Below are positions 52,715 to 62,284 of a stretch of DNA of 64,000 nucleotides, piece by piece. The stretch's first letter is position 1. Every line of letters starts with the position of its first letter. Under the pieces are notes generated by a model. It saw only the letters and a program-made list of their open reading frames with translations, was not told where the DNA came from and did not search any database. Both the position numbers and the translations under genes were made by a program. The stretch comes from [Clostridium] symbiosum (lineage in GTDB: Bacteria > Bacillota > Clostridia > Lachnospirales > Lachnospiraceae): positions 476,501 through 540,500 of the forward strand of contig CP143946.1 in NCBI GenBank assembly GCA_036419695.1, written 5' to 3'.

Positions 52715-53427
52715 CGCTGTATGCCCCCCACATAATCGGTAAATGAATCCAGAAAAATTTTCTTGCGGGCGCGGCTGACCGGCAGCTCCGTCCCGTTCGA
52801 CAGGCGGACCACATTAGGAAGGAGAGCGGTGACGTGCAGAAGGTTCACCAGATATGCATTGTGGCATTTGGCAAAACCAAGGGGCAGAAGTATTTCCTCC
52901 ATGCGTTTTAAGGGCCCTGCGGTCCGGAAACCGCCTTTCTCCGACTGTACGAGGATATCGTGCTTCTGGCTTTCGATGTAATATATCTGAGCCGTATCCA
53001 GACGGAGCTGTCCGCCGTCCGTATCCAGGGTCAGGTAAAAACGGTTTTGCTTTTTCTCAATCTGTCTCGCCGCCTTGTGCAGAATCTGCGAGAATGCAAG
53101 GTAGGGCACCGGTTTGAGCACGTAACCCAGGGCGTCCACCGTGTAGCCTTGAACGGCAAATTGTACCGTGGAGGTGATGAAAATGAAAATCACGTCCTCA
53201 TCCAGCTTCCTGATTTTTTCGGCGGTGCTCATGCCATCTAAATGCTTCATCTGAATGTCCAGCAAAATGATGTCATAGTCCGCCCGATAATCAGAGATGA
53301 TGTCTAAACCATCCGTGAATACGGTAATCTGAAAATGGACGGAGTTCTCCCTTTCGTAGCGTTTTAGATAGTCCTGTAAAAGTTCTGCGTCATGTCTGTC
53401 ATCTTCGACGATTGCAATACGAATCAT
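52711..53427 (-). CDS. LytTR-family response regulator (AgrA-like)
   Basis: 238 residues. Receiver domain at 1-120 with acidic VEDD (8-10), the phospho-aspartate D57 in ILLDIQM and K near VLKPVP. The LytTR DNA-binding domain (about 135-235) includes YIESQKHDILV, CHNAYLVNL and LSNGTELPVSRARKK. It forms an operon with the kinase gene downstream. AAAGGAC lies 11 bases before the ATG. Confidence 0.93.
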   Translation of the reverse strand: MIRIAIVEDDRHDAELLQDYLKRYERENSVHFQITVFTDGLDIISDYRADYDIILLDIQMKHLDGMSTAEKIRKLDEDVIFIFITSTVQFAVQGYTVDALGYVLKPVPYLAFSQILHKAARQIEKKQNRFYLTLDTDGGQLRLDTAQIYYIESQKHDILVQSEKGGFRTAGPLKRMEEILLPLGFAKCHNAYLVNLLHVTALLPNVVRLSNGTELPVSRARKKIFLDSFTDYVGGIQR

Positions 53428-53645
53428 GGGTATCCGGTCCTTTCTGGGGGCGCAATTATACTTCTTTATGATACGCTAATTATAAATGATCCGTAAAAAA
53501 AGAACAAGCTATTATCAGGCGGGGACAAAGTCTTATGAATATACAAATCTCACCGGGTGTGATAAAATTATTATAGTTCGACGCTTATCAATATCATAAA
53601 CAACATAAACAAAAAAGTGAGACCCATAGATAGGAGCAGTCTGAA

Positions 53646-54131
53646 ATGGATACTTTAACAATCAAAAGCCCTTCGTTTGAGGACAACGGTTTTATGCCGA
53701 AAAAGCACACGGGTTTCGGTGAAGACGTTTCTCCCGCATTTCATCTTTTAAATCTTTCGGATAAAGCAGTTTCTCTTGCAATTATTATGGATGATTTAGA
53801 CATTCCCTTTATCAGTGCGTATAACCATTGGCTGATCTGGAATGTTCCGCCCATGGAAGAAATCCCGGAAAATATTCCCTATGGAGCAGAAACAAGAACG
53901 GGAGAAGGGACATTGGGAAATGCAGTGCAGGGGCTCGGGTATGGAAGACACCGCTACAGAGGGCCGAAACAGCCTGTTTTTATACGCAATACCCACCGAT
54001 ATGTTTTTAACTTCTATGTATTGGACTGTTATTTTGAACTGGACTGCAATTCTACGAAAAAGGAACTGCTTGCCAAAATGCAGGGACATGTGCTGCAGCA
54101 GGGGAGTATTACAGGGAAGTATAAGCGTTAG
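53646..54131 (+). CDS. YbhB/YbcL-type PEBP (Raf kinase inhibitor-like) protein
   Basis: 161 residues, no signal peptide. It has the phosphatidylethanolamine-binding fold motifs: SPAFHLLNLSDKAVSLAIIMDD, IPFISAYNHWLIWNVPP with GRHRYRGPKQP as the anion-binding region. Bacterial members are usually 150-180 residues with unproven role. The first motif is given in pieces: residues about 30-51. It stands alone, with a hairpin region after it. Confidence 0.88.
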   Translation: MDTLTIKSPSFEDNGFMPKKHTGFGEDVSPAFHLLNLSDKAVSLAIIMDDLDIPFISAYNHWLIWNVPPMEEIPENIPYGAETRTGEGTLGNAVQGLGYGRHRYRGPKQPVFIRNTHRYVFNFYVLDCYFELDCNSTKKELLAKMQGHVLQQGSITGKYKR

Positions 54132-54546
54132 CGGAATGGATGGTTCCAATCTGGGCAAAATTTCCCACGAAGTGTGACTAAGTGCTAATCGGGGGCAATA
54201 TCAGATTCGGATAATGTAAAGTAGAAGCATAAGAAAACATGGTTTTAGAAATAATACATACTAAATAACGACAAGAGGCTGGAAAAAGCGGTGAGAGACA
54301 TCTGTTTTGCCCAGTCTTTTATTATTTTAGTTCCATATCAGCACAAAGAAATAGGGAGTATCATAGGAATAGAAAGTTACTGTTCATATCCCAGCTGAAA
54401 GCAGCTGTGCTGCGAACAATAACAATACAAAATCCCTTTCAAAATCTCTTTTAAAATCTCTTTAAAGAAACGATTGACTTTTGGAACTGTAACAATTATA
54501 ATTACAGATAGGAAAGAGCAGCAAATCCATCTAAGGCGGTGATAAT
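54132..54546. repeat. Intergenic region with terminator-like and GTTACTGTTC hairpins
   Basis: About 54273-54320: AAGAGGCTGG and CCCAGTCTTTT form an imperfect terminator stem with T-rich tail. At 54376-54423: GTTACTGTTC pairs with GAACAATAAC, with an inner stem CAGCTG-AAAG-CAGCTG; this is the shortest member of the family also seen at 2967 and 40862. No ORF. Confidence 0.6.
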
Positions 54547-55284
54547 ATGAGTACGGATGCGAGAGAAAAGCAGAAACAAACGGCGGCAAAAGCGGCGGCG
54601 TCTTTTATTCGCGATAAGATGACGCTTGGGATAGGGACCGGTTCTACCGTGTACTATCTGATACAGGAGATAGGAACGCTTAGAACGGCAGGAATTAACG
54701 TCCGCGCGGTGGTTACATCCGAATCGAGCAGAGAACTGGCTGTTTCCTGCGGTATCCCTGTCTGTCTGCCGGAGGAAGTGAATCATATCGATTTGGCGAT
54801 TGACGGAGTTGACGAAATCGACGGCAGCTTTTATGCGGTAAAAGGTGGAGGCGGAGCGCTTCTGAGAGAAAAGATCGTGGCATATAAAGCGGACGATGTA
54901 ATATGGATAATGGATGAGAGCAAATTGGTTCGACGTCTCGGCCGTTTCCCTCTCCCTGTAGAGGTACTCCCATTTGCTCATACATGGGCGGCGGAGAGAA
55001 TAGAGGAATCAGGCGGCAAGGCCAGACTGAGAGAACGGAACGGCAAAATATATGGTACAGATAACGGCAATTATATACTGGATGTAACATTTGCCCCGGA
55101 AATATCATATCATACGGCTGCCGACAAAATAAGACAGATACCAGGAGTCCTTGAAACGGGATATTTTAATCCGGTTTGCAGCCGGATCATAGTAGGAACT
55201 GATTCGGGCGCAAAGGAGATTCTGAACCAGCTGCAAAGCCGGAAGCAGCTGAAAACAAAAGCGGACGGAACCGTTGAGGTATAG
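54547..55284 (+). CDS. rpiA: Ribose-5-phosphate isomerase A
   Basis: 245 residues. It interconverts ribose 5-phosphate and ribulose 5-phosphate. Motifs are GIGTGSTVYYLI (phosphate loop), IDGVDEIDGSFYAVKGGGGA (with catalytic D and K) and VPTDSGAKEIL near the end (here VGTDSGAKEIL). Length slightly above the usual 220-230. First gene of the pentose phosphate cluster; the next gene starts 92 bp on. Confidence 0.94.
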   Translation: MSTDAREKQKQTAAKAAASFIRDKMTLGIGTGSTVYYLIQEIGTLRTAGINVRAVVTSESSRELAVSCGIPVCLPEEVNHIDLAIDGVDEIDGSFYAVKGGGGALLREKIVAYKADDVIWIMDESKLVRRLGRFPLPVEVLPFAHTWAAERIEESGGKARLRERNGKIYGTDNGNYILDVTFAPEISYHTAADKIRQIPGVLETGYFNPVCSRIIVGTDSGAKEILNQLQSRKQLKTKADGTVEV

Positions 55285-55376
55285 CGGAATGTTTCATTTA
55301 TATCCAGTTTGACAGCGCTGTTTCGATAAACAGGGACGAACCGAAGTGTGATATGGCAGGAAAGCAGGTATAATAT

Positions 55377-56435
55377 ATGGCAAACGATACACAAAAAGAG
55401 ATAAATACGTCAACAATAACATCGGCAAATAAGAATCTTACAGATGGATATATTGGAACTTATTATTCAGAAGAGAGCAGAGGAATCTATCATTTTACAT
55501 TTGACAGTGAAAACGGTTCGCTTACAGAGCCGGAGCTGTTCTACGAGGCTCACAATGCAAAATGGGTTTGCTTAAATGGCTGTTCCATGGCGTTTCCTAT
55601 CGAAAAGCAGGGGAAAGCAGGCACCTGCTTCCTGGAACTGAAGGAGGGAAGGGTAAGCCACACGGCGGAAATATTGGAAGAAAAGCAGACGCCGTGCTAT
55701 ATCCTTTGGCAGGATGATTACGTCTATACGGCAAATTATCATGAAGGAAACGTAATGGTATATCATCTGGAAAAAGGAATGCCTTCTTTGGTAAAACGGA
55801 TAGAAAACGGAGAGAAGGCCGGATGCCATCAGATTTTATTACATGAATCATATCTTTGTGTTCCCTGTCTGGAACAAAACAGGATCAGGCTGTTTGATAC
55901 GGATCATGATTATACACCGGCTGGAGAAATCACTTTCCCGGCGGGCAGCGGACCCAGACATGGGATATTTAACAGGCGGCACACCATGTTTTATGTGGTA
56001 AGTGAATGGAGCAACGAGCTTTTCGTATTCCGTGTCCAGGGCAGCGAGTTTACCCTGATGCAGACTGTTACAGTCCTGCCGGAACGGGAGCGTGAGAAAA
56101 ACGGAAATGCGGCGGCAGCGGCAATCAGAATGACAAAGGATGAACGCTTTTTATATGTTTCGGTAAGGGGCATTGACACTCTGGCCGTTTTCGATATAAG
56201 CGGAGGCGGGGCAGCCATCATTCAACATATTTCCTGCGGTGGGGTGCATCCCAGGGATTTCATTCTGAGTGGAGATGAAAGATTTTTGTTAGTGGCAAAC
56301 CGTTTTGAGGGCGGAATCGTGAGTATGGAAAGAAATGCGGAGAACGGAATGCTGAAAATCCCCCTGCATTCCGTCTCAATGCCGGAGGGCGTATCCCTGA
56401 CACTTGGCGGCAATGAAGGGCAGAAAACCAGTTAA
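55377..56435 (+). CDS. pgl: 6-phosphogluconolactonase, beta-propeller (Pgl) type
   Basis: 352 residues of the PF10282 lactonase family: YIGTYYSEESRGIYHF, HQILLHESYLCVPCLEQNRI, GSGPRHGIFNRRHTMFYVVSE and HPRDFILSGDERFLLVANR. The position between rpiA and gnd-zwf makes hydrolysis of 6-phosphogluconolactone, the step between Zwf and Gnd, the likely role. That is a context inference, since the propeller family has other members. It starts with a polar, Thr/Asn-rich 20-residue tail. gnd starts 34 bp after its stop. Confidence 0.85.
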   Translation: MANDTQKEINTSTITSANKNLTDGYIGTYYSEESRGIYHFTFDSENGSLTEPELFYEAHNAKWVCLNGCSMAFPIEKQGKAGTCFLELKEGRVSHTAEILEEKQTPCYILWQDDYVYTANYHEGNVMVYHLEKGMPSLVKRIENGEKAGCHQILLHESYLCVPCLEQNRIRLFDTDHDYTPAGEITFPAGSGPRHGIFNRRHTMFYVVSEWSNELFVFRVQGSEFTLMQTVTVLPEREREKNGNAAAAAIRMTKDERFLYVSVRGIDTLAVFDISGGGAAIIQHISCGGVHPRDFILSGDERFLLVANRFEGGIVSMERNAENGMLKIPLHSVSMPEGVSLTLGGNEGQKTS

Positions 56436-56469
56436 CAGATTCATAGATAATATCGACAGGAGGTATTTT

Positions 56470-57885
56470 ATGCAGACAACACAGATAGGTATCATCGGGC
56501 TTGCGGTTATGGGCAGGAGCCTTGCCCTCAATATGGCGGATCACGGGTTTATAGTAGGCGGCTACAACCGCAGCAGAGAAGTGACGGAGACACTGATAAA
56601 AGAACATCCCCATAAAAACCTTATTCCTTTTTATGATTTGAAAGAGCTCGTGGAGTCCCAGGAAAGACCGCGCAAATTTCTCATAATGGTCAAAGCGGGG
56701 AAACCGGTGGATATGGTGATAGACCAGCTCATCCCCCTGCTGGACGAGGGCGATATGATCCTGGACGGAGGTAATTCATTCTTTGAAGATACGAGAAGAA
56801 GAGAGAAGAGCCTGAAAGAAAAAGGAATCTATTATTTCGGCACAGGAGTTTCCGGCGGAGAGATGGGAGCACGTTTCGGCCCGTCTATCATGCCGGGCGG
56901 AGAGAAAGAGGCGTACGAGCATATTGCACCAATCCTGGAGGCAATTTCCGCGAAGGCGCAGGGAGAACCGTGCTGTGCCTATATGGGCCCGGACGGCGCC
57001 GGACATTATGTGAAAATGGTCCATAACGGCATTGAATATGCCGATATGCAGTTGATAGCGGAGGCATATCTGCTGCTCAAATATGCGGGCGGATTTACCA
57101 ATCAGGAGCTGGCGGATATCTTTACCAAGTGGAATGAGGGAGAACTGAAAAGTTATCTGATTGGCATTACGGCAGGAATCTTCCGCGAGAAGGATGATTT
57201 TGCGGATGGAGAGCTGGTGGATTATATTTTAGACAGCGCGGGACAGAAAGGAACCGGAAGATGGACCAGTCTGGAATCCCTGAAACAGGGAGTGAATGTG
57301 TCCATGATCACGGCTGCCTGCAATGCCAGAATTATGTCAAACCGGGTGGCAGGAAGAAAAGAAGCAAAAGAACTGATTGAAAGTCCGAAGCAAAGGCTGG
57401 TATGGGATAAGACGAAGTTTCAGGAAAAGGTGAGAAAAGGTCTCTATACGGCCAAAATCGTGGCCTATGCACAGGGTTTTGACCTGCTTTCGCATGCATC
57501 TGCGGAGTACGGATGGAATTTGGACTACGGTAAAATCGCCTCCATTTTCAGGGCCGGCTGTATCATACAGGCTGAGTTCCTGGACGATATTACAAGGGCA
57601 TTTGAGAAAAACAGAGATCTTAAAAACCTGATGATGGATTCTTTCTTCAGAGACAAAATTAACATGGGACAGGAAAGCCTGAGAGATATCCTGGGACCAG
57701 GAATCCAGAACGGAATCCCGGTTCCGGCCATGAGCCAGGCGGTTGCCTATATTGACGCATTCCGTGGAACACCGGTGGGGGCAAACCTGATTCAGGCGCA
57801 GAGAGACTGCTTTGGCGCGCACACATATGAGAGAACAGACCGGGAAGGCATCTTCCACCACGATTGGAGGTTCGAGCATGAATAA
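56470..57885 (+). CDS. gnd: 6-phosphogluconate dehydrogenase, decarboxylating
   Basis: 471 residues from ATG 56470 with ACAGGAGG upstream. It converts 6-phosphogluconate to ribulose 5-phosphate, CO2 and NADPH. N-terminal nucleotide fold GLAVMGRSLALNMADHG with YNRS, substrate motif VSGGEMGARFGPSIMPGG and catalytic region HYVKMVHNGIEYADMQ. Full length for the family. The frame extends back to 56404 into pgl without a ribosome site. Its last 8 bases overlap zwf. Confidence 0.95.
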   Translation: MQTTQIGIIGLAVMGRSLALNMADHGFIVGGYNRSREVTETLIKEHPHKNLIPFYDLKELVESQERPRKFLIMVKAGKPVDMVIDQLIPLLDEGDMILDGGNSFFEDTRRREKSLKEKGIYYFGTGVSGGEMGARFGPSIMPGGEKEAYEHIAPILEAISAKAQGEPCCAYMGPDGAGHYVKMVHNGIEYADMQLIAEAYLLLKYAGGFTNQELADIFTKWNEGELKSYLIGITAGIFREKDDFADGELVDYILDSAGQKGTGRWTSLESLKQGVNVSMITAACNARIMSNRVAGRKEAKELIESPKQRLVWDKTKFQEKVRKGLYTAKIVAYAQGFDLLSHASAEYGWNLDYGKIASIFRAGCIIQAEFLDDITRAFEKNRDLKNLMMDSFFRDKINMGQESLRDILGPGIQNGIPVPAMSQAVAYIDAFRGTPVGANLIQAQRDCFGAHTYERTDREGIFHHDWRFEHE

Positions 57886-59269
57886 AGAGCAGGTATTTAC
57901 AATCTTTGGAGGAACCGGAGACTTAACATTCAGAAAGCTCCTTCCGGCTCTTTATAATATAGAGGCGGCAAAAGACAAGGAACTTTGTTCCCGGGTGGTG
58001 GTAATCGGAAGAAGAGATTACACAAGTGAAACATACCGTGACTTAGCGAAAGAGTGGGTGGAGAAGTTTGCGAGACTTCGTTTTAAAGAAGAAACCTATC
58101 AAAAGCTGGCGGAAAATATTGTATATTACCGGATGGATTTTACGGACGAAAATGCATATGACGGACTCGACAATTTCTATCGGGAAATGGGAGCCGGAAG
58201 CCATATATTCTATTTTGCGGTTGCTCCCAGATTTTTTGGGACGATTGTAAACGGACTGAAAAGAGTGGCAGGCGCCGAGGCTGGAAAAGTGGTGCTGGAA
58301 AAGCCGTTTGGTGAAAATCTTTCGGCGGCGGCCGAACTCAATGAGGCAATGGAATCGTTTTTCAGGCCGGATCATATTTACCGGATTGACCATTATCTCG
58401 GAAAAGAAATGGTCCGTAACATTCAGATTATCCGCTTTGCAAACCCGATTTTCAGCAATGTCTGGGATGCGGAGCATATCGAGTGCATTCAGATTTCCGC
58501 CATGGAAGAGGTCGGCGTAGAGACGAGAGGCGGTTATTATGACCACAGCGGCGCCCTTAAGGATATGGTGCAGAACCACCTGTTCCAGATTCTTTCCATT
58601 GTTGCGATGGAGCAGCCGGAGACCCTGGCTGTGGAGGATATGCACCGGGAACAGATCAAGGTGCTGAAGGCGCTCAGCATACCCGGGGATATATCGGAAA
58701 GTATGGTATTGGGTCAATATGAGGGATACCGCGGGGAACCGTCCGTAGATAAGGAATCAACCACAGAGACTTATGCCGCCCTGCGGCTTCTGGTGGATAA
58801 TGACAGATGGAGAGGAATGCCGTTTTATGTGCGTACCGGGAAAAAACTTGGAAAGCGTGAAATGCAGGTGGCTGTCGTCTTTAAGAGTCCTGTGGCAGGA
58901 GTAGAGTCCAATATCCTGAATATTAAAATCCAGCCGACAGAGGGCGTCTATCTCCAGTTTAATATTAAAAAACCGGGAGAAACCGAGGAAGTGATCCAGG
59001 CAAAAATGGATTTCTGCCAGAGCTGTTCTTTTGTAAACCGGATGAATACACCGGAAGCTTATGAGCGCCTGCTCGGCGCCTGCATGCGCGGAGAACGCTC
59101 CTGGTTCTCTCAGTGGGATCAGGTTGAAACAAGCTGGAAGTATGTGGATGAGGTGCGGGATCAGTACCGGAATAAGGGGCTGCCGACGTATGAATATGCA
59201 CAGGGCGGAAGCGGGCCGAAAGAGGCGGAGGAGCTGCTCGAGAGGTATGGGCATACGTGGTTTGAATAA
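57878..59269 (+). CDS. zwf: Glucose-6-phosphate 1-dehydrogenase
   Basis: 463 residues from ATG 57878, preceded by TGGAGG inside gnd. It makes 6-phosphogluconolactone and reduced nicotinamide cofactor. Motifs are GGTGDLTFRKLLPALY (cofactor loop), VLEKPFG and the active-site RIDHYLGKE. Slightly shorter than the usual 480-510. Last gene of the rpiA-pgl-gnd-zwf operon, followed by a hairpin terminator. All oxidative-branch steps are thus in one unit. Confidence 0.95.
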   Translation: MNKEQVFTIFGGTGDLTFRKLLPALYNIEAAKDKELCSRVVVIGRRDYTSETYRDLAKEWVEKFARLRFKEETYQKLAENIVYYRMDFTDENAYDGLDNFYREMGAGSHIFYFAVAPRFFGTIVNGLKRVAGAEAGKVVLEKPFGENLSAAAELNEAMESFFRPDHIYRIDHYLGKEMVRNIQIIRFANPIFSNVWDAEHIECIQISAMEEVGVETRGGYYDHSGALKDMVQNHLFQILSIVAMEQPETLAVEDMHREQIKVLKALSIPGDISESMVLGQYEGYRGEPSVDKESTTETYAALRLLVDNDRWRGMPFYVRTGKKLGKREMQVAVVFKSPVAGVESNILNIKIQPTEGVYLQFNIKKPGETEEVIQAKMDFCQSCSFVNRMNTPEAYERLLGACMRGERSWFSQWDQVETSWKYVDEVRDQYRNKGLPTYEYAQGGSGPKEAEELLERYGHTWFE

Positions 59270-59331
59270 ATACTTATCACGATCTAAGAGTAACGAAATG
59301 TATTAGTTGGGATAAATAAATGGTAAAGGTT

Positions 59332-59370
59332 GATAGAAGCTGTTAACAGAGCGCTTCTGTCGGCCTTTTC
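59332..59370 (+). terminator. Terminator of the pentose phosphate operon
   Basis: GATAGAAGC (59332-59340) and GCTTCTGTC (59353-59361) pair around a 12-base loop that itself contains TGTTAACA, followed by GGCCTTTTC and then TTTTT. Confidence 0.75.
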
Positions 59371-59503
59371 TTTTTACCAGGCGGTTTTTAAGGAGTGGGA
59401 AATGAAAGGTACAAGTCTCGTAAAGAGGATAATGCTGCTTGTAAATACAGAGTAATCCGGCCGCTTCGCCTCTCAATATTTGTAAATTGAAAAAGGTTTT
59501 ACG

Positions 59504-59557
59504 TTGACTTTCCGACACGTGTGTCGTATAATCAAAAAACAGACATGAGTGTCGGAA
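59504..59557 (+). promoter_or_regulatory. Promoter with embedded palindromic operators for the TetR gene
   Basis: TTGACT (59504-59509), a 17-base spacer and TATAAT (59527-59532) form a near-consensus promoter. The spacer contains the perfect palindrome CGACACGTGTGTCG (59513-59526). A second related half-site pair GACA-TGAG-TGTC follows at 59542-59553. Binding of the TetR protein here would block RNA polymerase directly. Confidence 0.8.
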
Positions 59558-59577
59558 ACAAAGAGAGAGGTGTGGGC

Positions 59578-60156
59578 ATGGGTAAGAAAGGTGATACAAC
59601 CAAGGCGGCAATACGGAAAGCAGCACTGACACTATTTGTCCAAAAGGGATTTAAGGACGTCACGATGAAAGATATCTGTGAAAAAACGGGCCTGAGCCGC
59701 GGCGGTTTATATATGCATTATGGAAGTACCGGGCAGATTTTCGCGGCCATTATAAATGAAATTATGTCCGATCTTGAAGGGGAGGTTGCGGCAAAGATAG
59801 AAGACGGCCGATCCGCAACCCATATATTAGATGATTTATTAGAGCGTTATCAATCGGAAATGCTGGATCGGAGTGGTTCACTTGGACTTGCTTTTTATGA
59901 GTATTACAGCGGCAGACCGTTATCAGGTGACAATGCCTTGCTAAAACAGTACTATATTTCAAAAGCAATGCTTTGCAGCCTGATCGAGTACGGCATTCAA
60001 AACGGCGAGTTTAAGCAGGTCAATATAAATGCAGTTGTGGATTTACTGCTTTTTTCTTATCAGGGCGTACGGATGCTAAGCAGTATCATGCCGCTGGATG
60101 ATGATAGAATAGCAACAGGCATGATTCGTGAGATTAGAGCGATGATAGTAAAATAA
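59578..60156 (+). CDS. TetR-family transcriptional regulator
   Basis: 192 residues from ATG 59578 with GAGAGAGG upstream; the frame opens earlier within the promoter. The HTH is DVTMKDICEKTGLSRGGLYMHY (in two parts at about residues 27-48) and the rest is an all-helical ligand-binding domain. It is followed after 23 bp by an MBL hydrolase gene, which it probably controls together with itself. The ligand is not known. Confidence 0.92.
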   Translation: MGKKGDTTKAAIRKAALTLFVQKGFKDVTMKDICEKTGLSRGGLYMHYGSTGQIFAAIINEIMSDLEGEVAAKIEDGRSATHILDDLLERYQSEMLDRSGSLGLAFYEYYSGRPLSGDNALLKQYYISKAMLCSLIEYGIQNGEFKQVNINAVVDLLLFSYQGVRMLSSIMPLDDDRIATGMIREIRAMIVK

Positions 60157-60179
60157 AAATGATTGTGGGGTGAACACAG

Positions 60180-61004
60180 ATGAAATTGAAAATAGTAGGA
60201 AGCGGTGGAATGTTTTTAATCCCCAACCCTTTTTGCAAATGTTCCATCTGCGAGGAGGCCAGGATTAAGAGAGGAAGATATGAGCGGTTAGGGCCGAGCC
60301 TGTATATTGAGGATATCAAGATGTTCATTGATACACCGGAGGACATTGCAGTCGCTTGTGACAGGCAGGGAATCTCCGATATTGAATATCTTTCTATCTC
60401 ACATAAGGACCCCGATCATACGCGGGGAATGCGTATCGTGGAGCCGCTGGGTTACGACTGCATTTCCGACAAGGGAACCCCCATCCAATTCATTGCGCTG
60501 CCCGAGGTGATAGACGATATCAACGCCTGGAACGGTGATGGTCTATACTACTATGAGAATATTCTCAACTGTATTACAATGAATAAGACAAGGTATACTA
60601 AAATCGGAAATATAGACTTGCATTTAGTGAACAACAAAACTCATCGTGGCAACATGACATTTTATGTTATATCGGAGGGGAGTAAAAAGGTTATTTACGC
60701 CTGCTGCGATGTGAAACCGTTTGTCCATAATGAGCTGTATTATGATGCAGATATTTTAATAATCGGGCTTGTTTCTGACCACGGCATACTGAAAGATGGA
60801 TCAAAACTTGATGATGCACCTTTCAGAGGTGATATGTTTTCCATGGATGAAATGATGGAAATAAAGCGCACATACAGAATAAAGCGCATTATTATCACTC
60901 ACATAGACGAGTACTGGGGAAAATCTTATGCTTACTATCAGGAAATTGAAAAAACCTTAGACAATATATGCTTTGCTTATGATGGCATGGAAATTGTCTT
61001 ATAG
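60180..61004 (+). CDS. MBL-fold metallohydrolase, PhnP-like
   Basis: 274 residues. The N-terminus GSGGMFLIPNPFCKCSICEEA carries the CxC/C pattern (C in FCKCSIC) seen in PhnP-type phosphodiesterases (in this text the first part is residues 7-27). The metal-binding motif is SHKDPDH, a variant of HxHxDH in which the first histidine pair is spaced H-x-D-x-DH, with later H in NKTHRGN and THIDEYWG. Substrate unknown. It is probably co-transcribed with the TetR gene. Confidence 0.8.
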   Translation: MKLKIVGSGGMFLIPNPFCKCSICEEARIKRGRYERLGPSLYIEDIKMFIDTPEDIAVACDRQGISDIEYLSISHKDPDHTRGMRIVEPLGYDCISDKGTPIQFIALPEVIDDINAWNGDGLYYYENILNCITMNKTRYTKIGNIDLHLVNNKTHRGNMTFYVISEGSKKVIYACCDVKPFVHNELYYDADILIIGLVSDHGILKDGSKLDDAPFRGDMFSMDEMMEIKRTYRIKRIIITHIDEYWGKSYAYYQEIEKTLDNICFAYDGMEIVL

Positions 61005-61325
61005 AGAACAGGGGCTTTTACGGCAATAGCAGATGGGGCGAGACCGGCCGCTATAAAAGATAATATATTACTTACTTCCTGCTGATTCTGCGCTCGTTTG
61101 GCTTACGCCATTTGAGCGCTTATTTTATACCGTTAATGTAAAAACAATAGATTTGCAGTAAGTATGAAACGAAGGTATAATAAAGATATCGTAAAGAGAA
61201 CAAAATAGCCGAGGCAGAATGCTCTGATGGATAAACTGCAAAAGTTGCAGTAAATAATTGTTTTGCATTACTGGTGAACATTGTAAAAAGTTGATTTAGC
61301 CCTTTGTACGGAAGAGGAGAAGAAC
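61005..61325. terminator. Gap with hairpin terminator
   Basis: GCGCTC at 61090-61095 and GAGCGC at 61114-61119 close a 13-bp imperfect stem with inner TGGC/GCCA; the loop is TTAC. TTATTTTATA follows. The remainder of the gap is AT-rich and should hold the promoter of the TIR gene. Confidence 0.65.
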
Positions 61326-62270
61326 ATGCCTGCAATATTTTTAAGTCATACAAGCATTGATAAACCGTTTGTAGAAAAACTTGCCGGAGATTTAGAACGG
61401 CTGGGAATCCGGGTTTGGTTTGACAAATACGAGATAAAGGTAGGAGAATCAATCCTTTGGAAGATAGATGAGGGGATTCGGGAATCTGAATATTTAGGGA
61501 TTGTTATCTCCAGGGAGGCCTGGGAATCGGAATGGGTAAAAACTGAGATTTCCGCGGCGTGGCAGAAACAGGTACAGCAGAAAGGCAAATTTGTACTTCC
61601 AATTTATTATAGAGACTGTGAAATACCCTTGTTTTTAAAAGGCATAAAGTACGCTGATTTCCGGACGAATTATGAGACGGGACTGAGTGATTTAGCTAAG
61701 GTCTTTGGTATAAAAGAACTTGATGTAATTACAGAAAACAACTGGCGTAAGTTTACAAGAAGTAAAAACAGTAACTGGAAGGAGTTTCGAGATAAAGAAT
61801 TTGAGCAGTTGATTACCGGTATCTGTAAAATTGCCCGGCGATATAATTTTAGTGTCTGGGTAGGGGGCGGCCAAAATCCCTACTCCTTTTTAATAAGCGG
61901 CCGACATTCCAGGGAGATAGAACTATCCATCACGGTGCGTATGGTGCCGTCAAAAGGATACCGCTATCTGGCGGCAGATACAAAAGAATGGAATCCAAAT
62001 CGAGTCAATAAAAACGATTACCGGATAGAGATTGGAAACACAGTCAACGAGGTGGAAGAATACATTTGTAGCAGAGTCCAACAGTTCGTAGATGCTTATG
62101 GAATGCCTGTAGGAAAGATATCCTTATTTACCGAAAAGAAACTGGATTTTGCAACGACTTTGGAAGGCATTTTTAGTGTATTGAAGAAAAACGATTGGGA
62201 TCAAGAAGGGATTGGTGGTCTGATGAGTTTTGGTAAGATGTATAAAGAAAAAGATAACGGAATGGCGTAA
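61326..62270 (+). CDS. TIR-domain protein with unassigned C-terminal domain
   Basis: 314 residues. TIR domain at about 1-135: IFLSHTSIDKPFVEKLAGDL, RVWFDKYEIKVGESI and SREAWESEWVKTE, where E74 aligns with the catalytic glutamate of TIR NADases. The C-terminal part (about 150-314) is not recognised; it has WVGGGQNPYSFLISG and IEIGNTVNEVEEYIC and looks like a folded sensor domain. TIR proteins of this layout act in bacterial antiphage defence by destroying or converting NAD. GAGGAG precedes the ATG. No Thoeris ThsA or other partner is adjacent, except a macro-domain gene 1.4 kb downstream. Confidence 0.85.
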   Translation: MPAIFLSHTSIDKPFVEKLAGDLERLGIRVWFDKYEIKVGESILWKIDEGIRESEYLGIVISREAWESEWVKTEISAAWQKQVQQKGKFVLPIYYRDCEIPLFLKGIKYADFRTNYETGLSDLAKVFGIKELDVITENNWRKFTRSKNSNWKEFRDKEFEQLITGICKIARRYNFSVWVGGGQNPYSFLISGRHSREIELSITVRMVPSKGYRYLAADTKEWNPNRVNKNDYRIEIGNTVNEVEEYICSRVQQFVDAYGMPVGKISLFTEKKLDFATTLEGIFSVLKKNDWDQEGIGGLMSFGKMYKEKDNGMA

Positions 62271-62284
62271 AAAGAGGAAAAGAG

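Noticed and set aside
53428..53645. Search for an AgrD-type signal peptide gene by the AgrC/AgrA-like pair
   Set aside because: No short ORF with a ribosome site and the Cys-containing pattern is present here or next to the kinase gene.
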